In this document: positions 24,614 through 37,499 of the stretch, in pieces
Layout of the letters: each line of letters opens with the position of its first letter
How positions within the stretch are numbered: the first letter of the stretch is position 1
Assembly: GCF_024166365.1 (NCBI RefSeq)
Contig: NC_064819.1
Span: forward strand, 2,988,501-3,052,500
Length of the DNA stretch: 64,000 nt
Direction: 5' to 3'
Source of the DNA: Elephas maximus indicus
Taxonomy: Eukaryota > Chordata > Mammalia > Proboscidea > Elephantidae
Translations under genes and position numbers: made by a program
Notes under the pieces: model-generated
What the model was told of the DNA's origin: nothing
The model's database searches: none
Seen by the model: the letters and a program-made list of their open reading frames with translations, nothing else

Positions 24614-24795
24614 AGCTGTGCTGTCTTAACAGGGTAGCCACTAGCCACCTGTGGTTGCTGAACACTTAAAATGTGCTAGGCTGAATTGTGATATGGTGAA
24701 GATGTAAAATATACCAGATTTCAAAGAGTACAAAAAAGACATAAAACATTAATAATTTTTACATTGATTATATGTTGAACTGGTAATGTTTTTGA
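24614..24795. repeat. Possible hAT-type DNA transposon fragment
   Basis: The sequence agctgtgctgtcttaacagggtagccactagccacctgtgg followed by tgaacacttaaaatgtgcta resembles a common ancient mammalian MER element. Exact family not assigned. Confidence 0.45.
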
Positions 24796-24799
24796 CAGA

Positions 24800-25620
24800 T
24801 TGCTGTTAGGTGCCGTCGAGTCAGTTCTGACTCGTAACGACCCTGTGTACAACAGAATGAAACCCGGCCTGGTCCTGGACCATCCTCCCGATCATTGTTA
24901 TGTTTGAGCCTGTTGTTGCAGCCACGGTGTCAGTCCACCTCGTTGAGGGTCTTCCTCTTTTTTACTGACCCTCTACTTTACCAGACATGATGTTCTTTTC
25001 CAGGGACTGGTCCCTCCTCATAGCATGTCCAAAGTATGTGAGACCAAGTGTCACCATCCATAGTTCTAAGGAGCATTCTGGCTCTACTTCTTCCAAAACA
25101 GATTTATTCATTCTCCTGGCAATCCATGGTATATTCAATATTCTTCGATAACACCATAATTCAAAGTATTCAATTCTTCTTTGGTCTTCCTTATGTATTG
25201 TCCAGCATTTGCATACATATGAGGTGATTGAAAATACCATGGCTTGGGTCAGGCACACCTTAGTCCTCCAAGTGACATCTTTGTTTTTTAATGCATTGAA
25301 GAGGTCTTTCGCAGCAGATTTGCTCAGTGCAATATGTCATTTGATTTCTTGACTACTGTTTCCATAGGTGTTGATTGTGGATCTATGTAAAATGAAATCT
25401 TTGTTTATCATGATGTTGCTTATTGGTCCAGTTATGAGAATTTTTGTGTCCCTTAGGTGGAAAAAAAGAAAAAAATTTTTTTTTTTTTTTTTTTTAGGTG
25501 GAGGTGTAATCCATACAGAATGCTGTAGTCTTTGATCTTCATCAATAAGTGCTTAAGTCCCCTTCACTTTAGGTTAATATCCATATGCCTACAAGAAAGA
25601 GCAGTTAATATGACTATTAG
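24800..25620 (-). mobile_element. RTE LINE 3' fragment with an inverted 5' piece
   Basis: Positions 24800-25569 read on the - strand as the RTE 3' end; the tail is ttgctgttaggtgccgtcgag in reverse. Positions 25570-25618 read in the opposite direction (+) as part of the endonuclease region (taatatccatatgcctacaa...cagttaatatgactatta). This segment is about 2 kb away in an intact element. A T run at 25476-25497 has expanded inside the - part. Confidence 0.85.
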
Positions 25621-25858
25621 GAGAAAGTGCTTCACCTCATGGCACTTCTGCTTTCCCTTACCGTAGACAGAAGCCCCAGTTGATTTTTATAGCTTAATTT
25701 AACAAGCTTCAATGAACAGATTATCTTTACTTTATAAAAAATGGTTTCAGAGAAGAGAAAAAGACGGAAAGCTACCAACTCATTTTATGAAGCCATCATA
25801 TCCTTAATAAGAAAGCCAATTAAGAAAAAAAAATTAGATCAGTTTCACTTATGAACAA

Positions 25859-26252
25859 TGTTTAAGACTGAATTGTGTCCCCAAAGAGAAACGTGGAAGT
25901 CCTAATCCCTGTATCTATAAATATGGCCTTGTTTTCATTTGTTATGTTAATGAGGTCACACCAGAGGAGGGTGGGCCCTAAACTTAATCCCTTCCGAGTG
26001 GTGTCTTGTAAAAAAAGCAGAGTAGACATAGCAACGCACACACAGGTGAACACAGACACCATGTGAGGACCCATTTAAGAGCAAAGGAATGCCCAGGGGT
26101 GCTGGCAGATACAAGCAAGTAGGAGAGAGGCCCATAAAAGGGCCTCTGATTTAGACTTTTAGCTTCCAGAACTTTGAGAAAATAAATTTCTCTTCTTTAA
26201 AGCTACCCACTTGTGGTAGTTTTCATTACAGCAACACTAGATAACTAAGACA
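25859..26252 (+). mobile_element. ERVL/MaLR-like solo LTR
   Basis: It begins tgtttaagactgaattgtgtcccc and ends aactaagaca, with a poly(A)-type aataaa near 26180. The flanks aacaa and aacac form a near-perfect 5-bp duplication. There are no internal viral genes. Confidence 0.8.
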
Positions 26253-26309
26253 AACACGGATATAAGTATTCTAAAAATACAAGTCAACTGAATACTGTGG
26301 TATATATAT

Positions 26310-28405
26310 AATTATGTATAAATGGCAAAGATGAAGATTTTATCAACTTCTGCAGTCTGAAATTGATCAAACATGCAATCAAGATACATTGATAGTTACG
26401 AGAGATTGGAATGTGAAAGTTGAAACAAAAAAGAAGGATCAGTAGTTGGAAAATATGGCCTTGGTGATGGAAAGGACGCCGGAGATCGCGTGACAGAATT
26501 TTGCAAGAACAACGACTTATAGATTGCAAATACCTTTTTCAACAACATGAACGGTGACTGTACACATGGACATTGCTGGATGGAATACACAGGAATCAAA
26601 TCAACTACATCTGTGGAAAGACACTGGAGAAGCTCAATATCATCAGTCAAAACAAGGCCAGGGGCTGACTGCAGAGCAGACCATCAACTGCCATATGCAA
26701 GGTCAAATTCAAGCTGAAGGAATTTAAAACAAGTCCATGAGACCCAAAGTATGACCTTGAGTATATATCCTACCTGAATTTAGAGGCCGTCTCAAGAATA
26801 GATTTGACACATTGAACACTAATGACAGAAGACTAGATGAGTTGTGGGATGATATCAAGGGCATCATACCTGAAGAAAGCAAAAGGTCCTTAAAAAGACA
26901 AGAAAGAAAGAAAGACTAAAATGGATAACAGAAGAGACTCTGAAACTTGCTCTTGAATGCAGAGTAGCTAAATTGAAAGGAAGAAATGATGAAGTAAAAG
27001 AGCTGAACAGAAGACTTCAAAGTGTAGCTTAAGAAGACAAAGTAAAGTATTATAATGAAATGTGCAAAGACTCGGAGTTAGAAAACAAAAAAGGCAAGAA
27101 CACACTTGGCATTTCTCAAGCTGAAAGAACTGAAGGAAAAAATGAAGCCTTGAGTTATAATACTGAAGAATTCTGTGGGCAAAATATGCACCTGACCCAA
27201 GCCATGGTGTTTTCGGTCACCTCATATGCTTAGGAAAACTGGAAAATGAACAAAGAAGAATGAAGAAAAATTGATGCCTCTGAATTATGGGATATCACTG
27301 CTCATATCAGATGAATCTTGGCTGAAAGCAGAGAATACCAGAAAGATGTTTGTCTGTGTTATTGACTATGCAAAGGCATTCAACTGTGTGGAGCATAACA
27401 AGTTATGGATAACATTGCCAAGAATGGGACTTCCAGAACACTTAATTGTGCTTATTTGGGACTGATACATAGACCAAGAGGCAGTTGTGTGAACAGAACA
27501 AAGGGATAATGAGTAGTTTAAAATCAGAAAAGGTGTGAGTCAGGGTTGTATTCTTTCACCATATGTATTCAATCTGTATGCTGACCAAATAATCTGAGAA
27601 GCTGGACTATATGAAGAAGAATGGGGCATCAGGATTGGAGGAAGACTCATTACAACCTGCATTATGCAGATGACACATCCTTGCTTGCTGAAAGTGAAGA
27701 GGACTTGAAGCACTTAGTGATGAAGATCAAAGACGATAGCCTTCAGTAAGGATTACACCTCAGCGTAAAACAAAAATCCTCACAGTTGGACCAATAAGCA
27801 GCATTGTGAAGTTGTCAAGGATTTCATTTTACTTGGATCCACAATCAACGCCCATGGAAGCAGCGGTTAGGAAATCAAGGGACATATTGCAGTGGGCAAG
27901 TCTTCTGCAAAAGACTTCTTAAAAGTGTTAAAAAGTGAAGATGTCACCTTGAGGACTAAGGTATACCGTACCCCAACCATGGTATTTTCAATCGCCTCAT
28001 ATGTATGTGGAAGCTGGGCAATGAATAAGGAAGACCAAAGGAGAATTGATGCCTGTGAATTATAGTGCTGGCAAAGAATGTTGAACATACCATGGACTGC
28101 CAGAGAACGAACAAATCTGTCTTGGAAGAAGTACAGCCAGAATGCTCCTTAGAAGCGAATTGTTCAGACTTCATCTCAGGTACTTTGGACATATTATCAG
28201 GAGGCACCAGTCCCTGGAGAAAGACATCATGCTTGGTAAAGTAGAGGGTCAGTGAAAAAGAGGAAGACCTGCAATGAAATGGATTGACACAGTAGCTTCA
28301 ACAATGGGCTCAAACATAGCAATGATTTTGAGGATGGCTCAGGGCAGTGTTTCCTTCTGTTGTACATAGGGCCTCTATGAGTCGGGATAGATTTGACCGC
28401 CTCTA
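26310..28405 (+). mobile_element. RTE LINE, rearranged and decayed
   Basis: The element runs from the endonuclease region (agattttatcaacttctgcag) to the RTE tail ending near 28405. At about 27186-27290 a piece of the 3' region (cacctgacccaagccatggtg...gatgcctctgaattatg) sits where the start of the reverse transcriptase belongs. The normal order then resumes at ggatatcactgctcatatcag. The 3' region occurs again in its proper place at about 27960-28070. The intervening reverse transcriptase start is missing. Confidence 0.9.
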
Positions 28406-28413
28406 ACAACAAT

Positions 28414-28590
28414 GGTGGAAACCCTGGTGGCGTAGTGGTTAAGAGCTATGGCTGCTAACCAAAAGTTTGGCAGTTCGAATCCACCAGGTACTCCTTGGAA
28501 ACTCTATAGTGCAGTTCTACTCTGTCCTATAGGGTTGCTGTGAGTTGGAATCAACTTGATGGCAATGGGCTTGGGTATTTTTTGTTTGTT
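28414..28590 (+). mobile_element. AfroSINE
   Basis: This is a full-length copy (ggaaaccctggtggcgtagt...agggttgctgtgagttgg) directly after the RTE 3' end. Confidence 0.93.
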
Positions 28591-28604
28591 TGTTTAACTA
28601 CAAA

Positions 28605-28635
28605 TATATGTGTGTGTGTGTATATATATATATAT
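28605..28635. repeat. (TG)n/(TA)n microsatellite
   Basis: Alternating TG and TA units lie immediately before the LTR at 28639. Confidence 0.9.
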
Positions 28636-28638
28636 CAC

Positions 28639-29160
28639 TGTTATAGATTGATCGTATCCCCCCAAAATGTGTGTCAACTTGGCTAGGCCATGATTCCCAG
28701 TATTGTGTGGTTGCCCACCATTTTGTCATCCGATGTGATTTTCTTATGTGTTGTAAATCCTACCTCTATGATGTTAATGAGGTGGGATTAGAGGCAGTTA
28801 TGTTAATGAGGCAGGACTCAGTCTACAAGATTAGGTTGTATCTTGAGTCAATCTCTTTTGAGATATAAAAGAGAGAAGCAAGCAGAGAGACAGAGGGACC
28901 TTCTACCACCAAAAGAGCAGAGCCGGGAGCAGAGCACATCCTTTGGTCCCGGGGCCCCTGTGCTGAAAAACTCCTAGACCAGGGGAAGAATGATGACAAG
29001 CATCTGCCCCCAGAGCCAACAGAGAGAGAAAGCCTTCCCCTGGAGCTGGCGCTCTGAATTCTGACTTCCAGCCTCCTAAAATGTGAGAGAATGAATTTCT
29101 CTTTGTTAAAGCCATCCACTTGTGGTATTTTTATTATAGCAGCACTAGATAACTAAGACA
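28639..29160 (+). mobile_element. ERVL/MaLR-like solo LTR
   Basis: The ends are tgttatagattgatcg and aactaagaca, and the flanks are atcac and gtcac. The interior contains agatataaaagagagaag, a possible LTR TATA region, and gagagaatgaatttctctttg. It is related to the reverse copies at 43491, 44122 and 48871. Confidence 0.85.
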
Positions 29161-31160
29161 GTCACCAAAACAAATTGACCCCAGTAATGAAAAATGATTT
29201 CACATTAGAAAATATACTAATGAAATATATAACAAATAAAAGGAAAACAGTATTATCCATTTAATAATAGATATAGAAAAAGCATTTGATAAAAGAAAAC
29301 ATTTTCTTATTCATTTAAGGACAAAAAGCATGGTAGATGTTGGGGGTGGAGAGTTGCTGTTTTATATAGACTGTTACGTTTTATAGGGGACATTTGAGTA
29401 GAGAAGAGTCCTGAAGGAAGTGAAGGTATTGTTATTTTGTTAGTTGCTGTCAAGTCAGCTTCAACTCGTGATGACCTTACATATAACAGAGCAAAACGTT
29501 GGCCAGTCCTGTGCCATGTTTATGATTGTTGGCATGTTTAAGTCCATTGTTCTGGCTATTGTGTCAGTCCATCTCATTGAGGGTTTACCTCATTTTAGTG
29601 GACCCTCTACTTTTGCAAACATGATGTTCTTTTCTAGCACTTGGTCTTTCCTGACGATGTGTCCAAAGTAAGTGAGCCGACGTCTCGTCATCCTCACTTC
29701 TAAGGAGTATTCTGGCTGTACTTCTTCCAAGATGAACTTGTTCATTCTTCTGGCAGTCCATGGTACATTCAGTAGTCTTCGCCAACATTATAATTTGAAG
29801 GCATCAGTTCTTCTTCGGTCTTCCTTTTTCACTGTCCAGCTTTCACATGCACATAAGGCGACTGAAAACACCATGGCTTGGATCACGCACACCTTAGTCC
29901 TCAAAATGACTTCTTTGCTTTTTAACACTTTAAAGAGGTCTTTTGCAACAGATTTGCCTAATACAATATGTCATTTGATTTCTTGACTGCTGCTTCCATG
30001 GGTGTTGATTGTGTATCCAAGTAAAATGAAATCCTTGATGACTTCAATATTTATCATGATGTTGCTTATTGGTCCAGTTGTGAGAATTTTTTCTGTATGT
30101 TGAGGTGTAATTGATACTGAAGGCTGTAGTCTTTGATCTTCATCAGTAAGCGCTTCAAGTCCTTTTCACTTTCAGCAGGCAAGGTTGTGTCATCTGCATA
30201 TTGCAGGTTGTTAGCAACTATAGATAGAAGGAAACACCCTTAACTGAATAAAAGTTATCTGTCAAAATCTTGCAGAAAGTTAATAATGAAGCTTTATTAA
30301 GAGTAAGGTAGAAAATTACAAAGGAGCTGAACAGTTCTTATTTGTGCTCAAATATTTGACTATATGGAAACTTTAGAAGAATCTGTTAACTACTAGGATT
30401 ATCCAGAGAGTCATCAAGGGTTGCTGGATAGAAGAGCAATATAAAAAAAATCAATTGTTTATTTATATACTAGTAATAAGCAAATTGAAATTCAATAGAT
30501 AATGACATTCCATCAACAATAGCAATAAAACTATAAAGTGTCTAGAAACAAATCATACCTATTAGATTAACAAGTGAATAGTTAACAACTCAAAAGATTG
30601 GAAAGAATGTGGAGAAATGGGAACTCTTGTATACTTATTTCCCATGTCATTTACTAGGAATTAGAAAGGGAGTTAATGCAACCACTTTGCAGAACAAACT
30701 GATACTATACTAAATATATACTAAAGTAGATTTGCAGACCTTTCTATCCAGCAATTTCTCATGCAGGCATATAGCCTAGAGAAAATTTAGCACATGTACT
30801 CAAAGGTCTATGTACCAGAATATACAGACATTGTAGCTTTTGACAAAACGATAAAGATCTGAAAACAAATTAAATGATTATCAATAGAAGAACAGTGTGT
30901 ATATACAGCACTTAAATGAATAAATGAACTAAACCTATATGCATCAGTTTATGTGAAAACAAAGTTTCAGATCATTCTATTTATATATACTATGAAAGTA
31001 TAAAATTGAATACTAGAGAGATATATACGTCTATAGCAAAAGTATCTAATGTGATAAAAATGGTAAACATTAGTGCTGGATAGTGGTTCCTTTTGGACAG
31101 GAAGAAGGGAAATGGTAGGAAGGAGAATTACTTTAAGTGTGTTTGTGATGTATCCTCTAT
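29161..31160 (+). mobile_element. Old L1 fragments, split by an RTE
   Basis: Fragments resembling L1 ORF2 and its 3' end are seen at 29190-29330 (atagatatagaaaaagcatttgataaaag) and 30390-30870 (caacaatagcaataaaacta, gaaagaatgtggagaaatgg, tatccagcaatttctcatgc). An RTE fragment interrupts them. Confidence 0.65.
29438..30222 (-). mobile_element. RTE LINE 3' fragment
   Basis: This is the reverse RTE tail and 3' coding region (ttagttgctgtcaagtcagc...gttgtgtcatctgcatattgc), the latter including the complement of the Y-A-D-D box region. It is inserted into older L1 sequence. Confidence 0.9.
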
Positions 31161-31606
31161 GAAAGAACTGAAATGAATATGGCGAAGTGTCAACATTTGA
31201 TAAAGCTATTAGTTACAGTTATTATTGCCTAAAATTTTCTGAAGGTGACTGGGTTTTAAAATTTTCTGAAGGTGAGATATTTTATAATATTTTCAAAAGT
31301 AAAATAAATCATCCAGGAAGACAGTGGTATTTTATCTCATGGGCCACTGCCAGCATTGGAGAACTTAGTGTTTCTGCCAGTTGGATGCTCTAATCCCGTT
31401 TCTTAGGTTTTCTGTCTTCTCTTTAAAGACTCTTTAGGAATTAGTATGATGCGATATCCATGTAAACCACCATGGCCGCACAGGAACCAACTAGTTATTT
31501 GTTCTCCCTATTTTTCCCCACCCATCAGGAATTAAAATGTACGTTCAGACCTCCCCCTCCCATCAATGTTGCTCAGTGATCAACATAATTAAAAAGAATA
31601 ATATAA

Positions 31607-34600
31607 CTCAGCAGAAACAAAATCAACAATAACAAATATGAGGAAAGGACAATATATAAAGAAAATCTACTCAGCACATAAAATTAAGTGGGAAAAAGAA
31701 GCTGTCAACACATAAAAAAAGACATCAAAATGATAGCACTAAATTCATACCTATCCATAATTACCCTGAATGTAAATGGACTAAATGCACCAATAAAGAG
31801 ACAGAGTGGCAGAATGGATTAAAAAACAAGATCCATCTATATGCTGCCTACAAGAGAGATACCTTAGACTTAGAGACACAAACAAACTAAAACTCAAAGG
31901 ATGGAAAAAATATATCAAGCAAATAACAATCAAAAAGCAGGAGTAGCGATATTAATTTCTGACAAAATAAACTTTAAAGTTAAATCCATCAGAAAGGATA
32001 AGGAAGGACACTATATAATGATTAAAGGGACAACACACCAAGAAGATATAACCATATTAAATATTTATGCACCCAATGACAGGGCTGCAAGATACATAAA
32101 ACAAACTCTATCAGCATTGAAAAGTGAGATAGACAGCTCCACAATAATAGTAGGAGAGACTTCAACGCACCACTTTCGGTGAAGGACAGGACATCCAGAA
32201 AGAAGCTCAATAAAGACACGGAAGATCTAAATGCCACAATCAACCAACTTGACCTCGTAGACATAAACAGAACACTCCACACAACAGCAACCAACTATAC
32301 TTTCTTTTCTAGTGCACATGGAACATTCTCTAGAATACACCACATATTAGGTCATAACGCAAGCCTTAGCAGAATCCAAAACATTGAAATATTACAAAGC
32401 ATCTTCTCTGACCATAAGGCCATAAAAGTGGAAATCAATAACAGGAAAAGCAGGGAAAAGAAATCAAACACTTGGAAACTGAACAAAACCCTGCTCAAAA
32501 AAGACTGGATTATATAATGAAGACATTAAGGATGGAATAGAGAAATTCATAGAATCCAATGAGAATGAAAACACTTCCTATCAGAACCTTTGGGACACAG
32601 CAAAAGCGGTGCTCAGAGGCCAATTTATATCAATAAATGCACACATCCAAAAAGAAGAAAGGGCCAAAATCAAAGAACTATCCCTACAAGTTGAACAAAT
32701 AGAAAGAGAGCAGCAAAAGAAACCCAGAGGCACCAGAAGAAAACAAATAATAAAAATTAGAGCTGAACTAAATGAAATACAAAACAGAAAAACAATTCAA
32801 AGAATTAACAAGACCAAAAGCTGTTTTTTTGAAAAACTCAACAAAATTGATAAACCATAAGCCAAACTGACAAAAGAAAATGAGGAGAGGAAGCAAATAA
32901 CCCAAATAAGAAAAGAGATGGGTGATATTACAACAGACCCAACTGAAATTAAAAGAATCATATCAGATTACTATGAAAAACTATACTGAAACAAATTTGA
33001 AAACCTAGAAGAAATGGATGAATTCCTAGAAACACACTACCTACCTAAACTAACACAAACAGTAGAACAACTAAATAGACCCATAACAAAAGAAGAGATT
33101 GAAAATGTAATCAAAAAACTCCCAACAAAAAAAAAAGCCCTGGTCCGGATGGCTTCACTGCAGAGTTCTACCAGACTTTCAGAAAAGAGTTAACAAAACC
33201 AGGTAAAGACACCACAAGAAAAGAAAATTATAGAGCTATATCCCTCATGAATGTAGATGCAAAAATCCTCAAAAAAATTCTAGCCAATAGAATTCAACAA
33301 GGTATCAAAAAAATAATTCACCATGACCAAGTGGGATTCGTACCAGGTATGCAGGGCTGGTTCAACATTAGAAAAACAATTAATGTAATCCACCACGTAA
33401 ATAAAACAAAAGACAAGAGTCACATGATTTTATCAATTGATGCAGAAAAGGCATTTGACAAAGTTCAACACTCTTTCATGATAAAAACTCTCAGCAAAAT
33501 AGGAATAGAAGGAAAAATTCTCAACAAAATAAAGGGCATATATACAAAGCCAACAACCAACAACACCCTAAATGGAGAGAGCCTGAAAACATACCCATTA
33601 AGATCGGGAACCAGACAAGGATGCCCTTTATCACCACTCTTATTCAACATTGTGCTGGAAGTCCTATCCAGAGCAATTGGGCTAGATAAAGAAATAAAGG
33701 GCACCCAGATTGGCAAGGAGAAGTAAAAGTATCTCTATTTGCAGATGACATGATCTTATACACAGAAAACCCTAAGGAATCCTCCAGAAAACTACTGAAA
33801 CTAATAGAACGGTTCAGCAGAGTATCGGGATACAAGATAAACATACAAAAATCATTTGGATTCCTCTACATCAACAAAAAGAACATGGAAGAGGAAATCA
33901 CCACATCAATGCCATTTACAGTAGCCCCCAAGAAGATAAAATACTTAGGAATAAACCTTACCAGAGATGTAAGAGACTTATACAAAGAAAATTACAGTAC
34001 ACTTCTGCAAGAAACCAAAAGAGACTTACATAAGTGGAAGAACATACCTTGCTCATGGATAGGAAGACTTAACATTATAAAAATGTCTGTTCTGCCAAAA
34101 GCGATCTATACATTTAATGCAATTCCGATCCAAATCCCAAGGACATTCTTTAATGAGATGGAGAAACAAATCACCAATTTCATATGGAAGGGAAAGAGGC
34201 CCCGGATAAATAAGGCATTACTGAAAAAGAACAAAGTGGGAGGCCTTACTTTACCTGATTTTAGAACCTATTATACAGCCACAGTAGTCAAAACACCCTG
34301 GTACTGGTACAACAACAGATACATTGACCAATGGAACATAATTGAGAATCCAGACATAAATCCACCCACGTATGAGCAGTTGATATTTGACAAAGACCCC
34401 AAAACAGTTCAATGGGGAAAAGACAGTCTTTTTAACAAATGGTGCTGGCATAACTGGATTAAAAAAAAAAAAACAACTGGATATCCATCTGCAAAAAAAT
34501 GAAACAAGACCCATACCTCACTCCATGCACAAAAACTAACTCAAAATGGATCAAAGACCTGAATATAAAATCTAAAAAGATCATGGAAGAAAAAACAGGG

Positions 34601-36490
34601 ACAACGGTAGGAGCCCTAATACATGGCATAAACAGTATACAAAGCATTATAAAGAACATAGAAGAAAAACTAGATAACTGGGAGCTCCTAAAAATCAAAC
34701 ACTTATGCTCATCCAAAGACTTCACCAAAAGAGTAAAAAAAGACTACCTACAGACTGGGAAAAAGTTTTTAGCTATGACATTTCTGATCAGCGCCTGATC
34801 GCTAAAATCTACATAATACTGCAAAAACTCAACTGCAAAAAGACGAATAACCCAGTTAAAAAATGGGCAAAAGATATGAATAGACACTTCACTAAAGAAG
34901 ACATTCAGGTAGCTAACAGATACATGAGGAAATGTTCACGATCATTAGCCATTAGAGAAAAGCAGATCAAAACTACAATGAGATTTCATCTCACTCCAAC
35001 AAGGCTGGCATTAATCTAAAAAGCACAAAATAATGTTGGAGAGGCTGTGGAGAGATTGGAACACTTCTACACAGCTGGTGGGAATGTCAAATTGTACAGC
35101 CACTTTGGAAATCGATTTGGTGCTTCCTTAAAAAGCTAGAAATAGAACTACCAGAAATAGAATTACCATACGATCCAGCAATCCCACTCCTTGCAATATA
35201 TCCTAGAGAAATAAGAGCCTTTACACAAACAGATATATGCACACCCATGTTTATTGCAGCACTATTTACAATAGCAAAAAGATGGAAGCAACCAAGGTGT
35301 CCATCAACAGATGAATGGATAAATAAATTATGGTATATTTACACAATGGAATACTACGCATCGATAAAGAACAGTGAGGAATCTGTGAAACATTTCATAA
35401 CATGGAGGAACCTGGAAGGCATTATGCTGAGTGAAATTAGTCAGTTGCAAAAGGACAAATATTGTATAAGACCACTATTATAAGAACTTGAGAAATAGTT
35501 TAAACTGAAAAGAAAACATTCTTTTGTGGTTACGAGAGGAGGGAGGGAGGGAGGGTGGAAGAGGGGTATTCACTAATTAGATAGTAGATAAGAACTACTT
35601 TAGGTGAAGGGAAAGACAGCACACAATACAGGGGAGGTCAGCACAATTGGACTAAACCAAAGCAAAGAAGTTTCCTGAATAAACTGAATGTTTCGAAGGC
35701 CAGCGTAGCAGGGGCAGGGGTCTGGGGACCATGGTTTCAGGGGACATCTAAGTCAATTGGCTTAATAAAATCTATTAAGAAAACATTTCTGCATCCCACT
35801 TTGAAGAGTGGCGTCTGGGTTCTTAAATGCTAGCAAGCATCCATCTAAGATGCATCAATTGGTCTCAACCCACCTGGATAAAAGGAGAATGAAGAACAGC
35901 AAGGACACAAGGTGATTACGAGCCCAAGAGACAGAAAGGGCCACATGAACCAGCGACTACATCATCCTGAGACCAGAAGAACTAGATGGTGCCCGGATAT
36001 AACCGATGACTGCCCTGAAAGGGAACACAACAGAGAACCCCTGAGGGATCAGGAGAATAGTGGGATGCAGACCCCAAATTCTCATAAAAAGATCAGACTT
36101 AATGGTCTGACTGAGACTGGAAGGACCCCGGTGGTCATGGCCTCCAGGTCTCCTGTTGGCCCAGGACAGGAACCATTCCCGAAGCCAACTCTTCAGACAC
36201 GGATTGGACTGGACAGCAGTTTGGAGAGGGATGCTGGTAAGGAGCGAGCTTCTTGGATCAGGTGGACACTTGAGACTATGTTGGCATCTCCTGCCTGGAG
36301 GGAGATGAGAGGATGGAGGAGGTTAGAAGCTGGAGAAATGGACAAGAAAAGAGAGAGTGGAGGGAGAGAGCGGGCTGTCTCATTAGGGGGAGAGTAATGG
36401 GGAGTGTGTAGCAAGGTGTATATGCATTTTTGTGTGGGAGACTGACTTGATTTGTAAACTTTCACTTAAAGCACAATAAAAATTATTAAA
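31607..36490 (+). mobile_element. L1 LINE, 5'-truncated, with full ORF2 span and 3' UTR
   Basis: The element is bounded by aaaaagaataatataa (31591-31606) and aaaaagaagaatataa (36491-36506), which match at 15 of 16 bases and serve as target-site duplications. It contains the ORF2 endonuclease (IITLNVNGLNAPIKR at about 31760; TILNIYAPNDRAARYIK). The reverse transcriptase follows ([37 protein letters not shown], then [12 protein letters not shown] at about 33738), and the C-terminus ends near 35483. The longest unbroken frame is 33750-34502. The 3' UTR (35484-36480) includes a gggagggaggg purine tract at 35536-35555. ORF1 and the 5' promoter are missing. Frameshifts make it inactive. Confidence 0.93.
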
Positions 36491-36506
36491 AAAAAGAAGA
36501 ATATAA

Positions 36507-37189
36507 ATGCCTTGACATTTCTCCTGCATTTTCTCAGGGTGAACCTCGGTAACGGTCTGAAGGTGGCGATGGTGGCTATGCATGGAAAGATGGGTGGGTT
36601 GGAGTTACCAAGCAACCCTTTCGTTTTTGTCCTCATTGAAAGGATTTAAATCTCTTGCTGAATTCTTTCTCTCTCGTTCACACAAACAGATATTTCACAG
36701 CTTCTCTCTCACCTTTTTCTAAACTATAGTGAAATTTATTTTAATTGTTTAAAGCTATTTTAGTACTTCCGTTGTGTTTCTGTTCCACATGGAACTACAT
36801 ACTTCACTTATCTGAGAGATCCTCACCCACTCACTTTCCTCCTTTCGCAAATCCTGAGCACGTCCAGCCTTTATCCCCTCTCTCCTTCCTCTATCTCAGT
36901 CTCCTAGAATGGTCTTATGAGATTTTCAAAAGTGAAATAAACCATTTAAGAGGACAGTAATATTTTTATCTCATGAAGCACTCCCACTTCCTAGACCTTT
37001 GCTTTCTCCCCACCTGAGCAGGGATACAGCAATTCTTGATATAAACAAACAATAACAGATAAACCAAAAAACTACCTTAGTGTTTCTGGCTCAAAATTGT
37101 GCCTAGATTGTTGAAGTGGCAAATGTTTTGTTTCCTATATATTTCCCCCACGCATAGATCGATAATATGTAAATAAATAATATATATTT
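36507..37189. other. Intergenic, no gene seen
   Basis: It contains a segment of about 54 bases (36923-36976) similar to 31288-31340 on the other side of the L1. The rest is unassigned. Confidence 0.45.
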
Positions 37190-37350
37190 ATATAAAACCA
37201 AACCACATCGGTTGTCATCGAGTTGATTCCAACTCACAGGGACCCTGTAGGACAGAGTAGAACTGCCCCAAAGAGTTTCCAAGGAGTGGCTGGTGGATTC
37301 CAACTGCCTACCTTTTGGTTAGCAGCCAAGTGCTTAACCACTGCCCAGGT
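37190..37350 (-). mobile_element. AfroSINE
   Basis: This is a reverse copy (aaaccaaaccacatcggttg...gtttccaaggagtggctgg), ending near accactgccc with the head partly lost. Confidence 0.9.
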
Positions 37351-37499
37351 ATGTATAAATCCTGCCTAAAGACAGTTCATTCCTGCCCCGTTTCACGTCA
37401 AAAATCTTTTCCTTGATATTTTCAGACAGCGTATCTATGACTAAGCACAAGTAGTAGATGTTTTCTGTACGAATCATGCTTTAGAATGTTCGTTTTCCT

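Noticed and set aside
33750-34502. 250-codon open frame as a host gene
   Set aside because: It is the C-terminal half of L1 ORF2 inside an element with target duplications.
35536-35555. Purine-rich ggagggaggg tract as a regulatory G-quadruplex
   Set aside because: It lies in the L1 3' UTR, where such tracts are a family feature, so no local role is implied.
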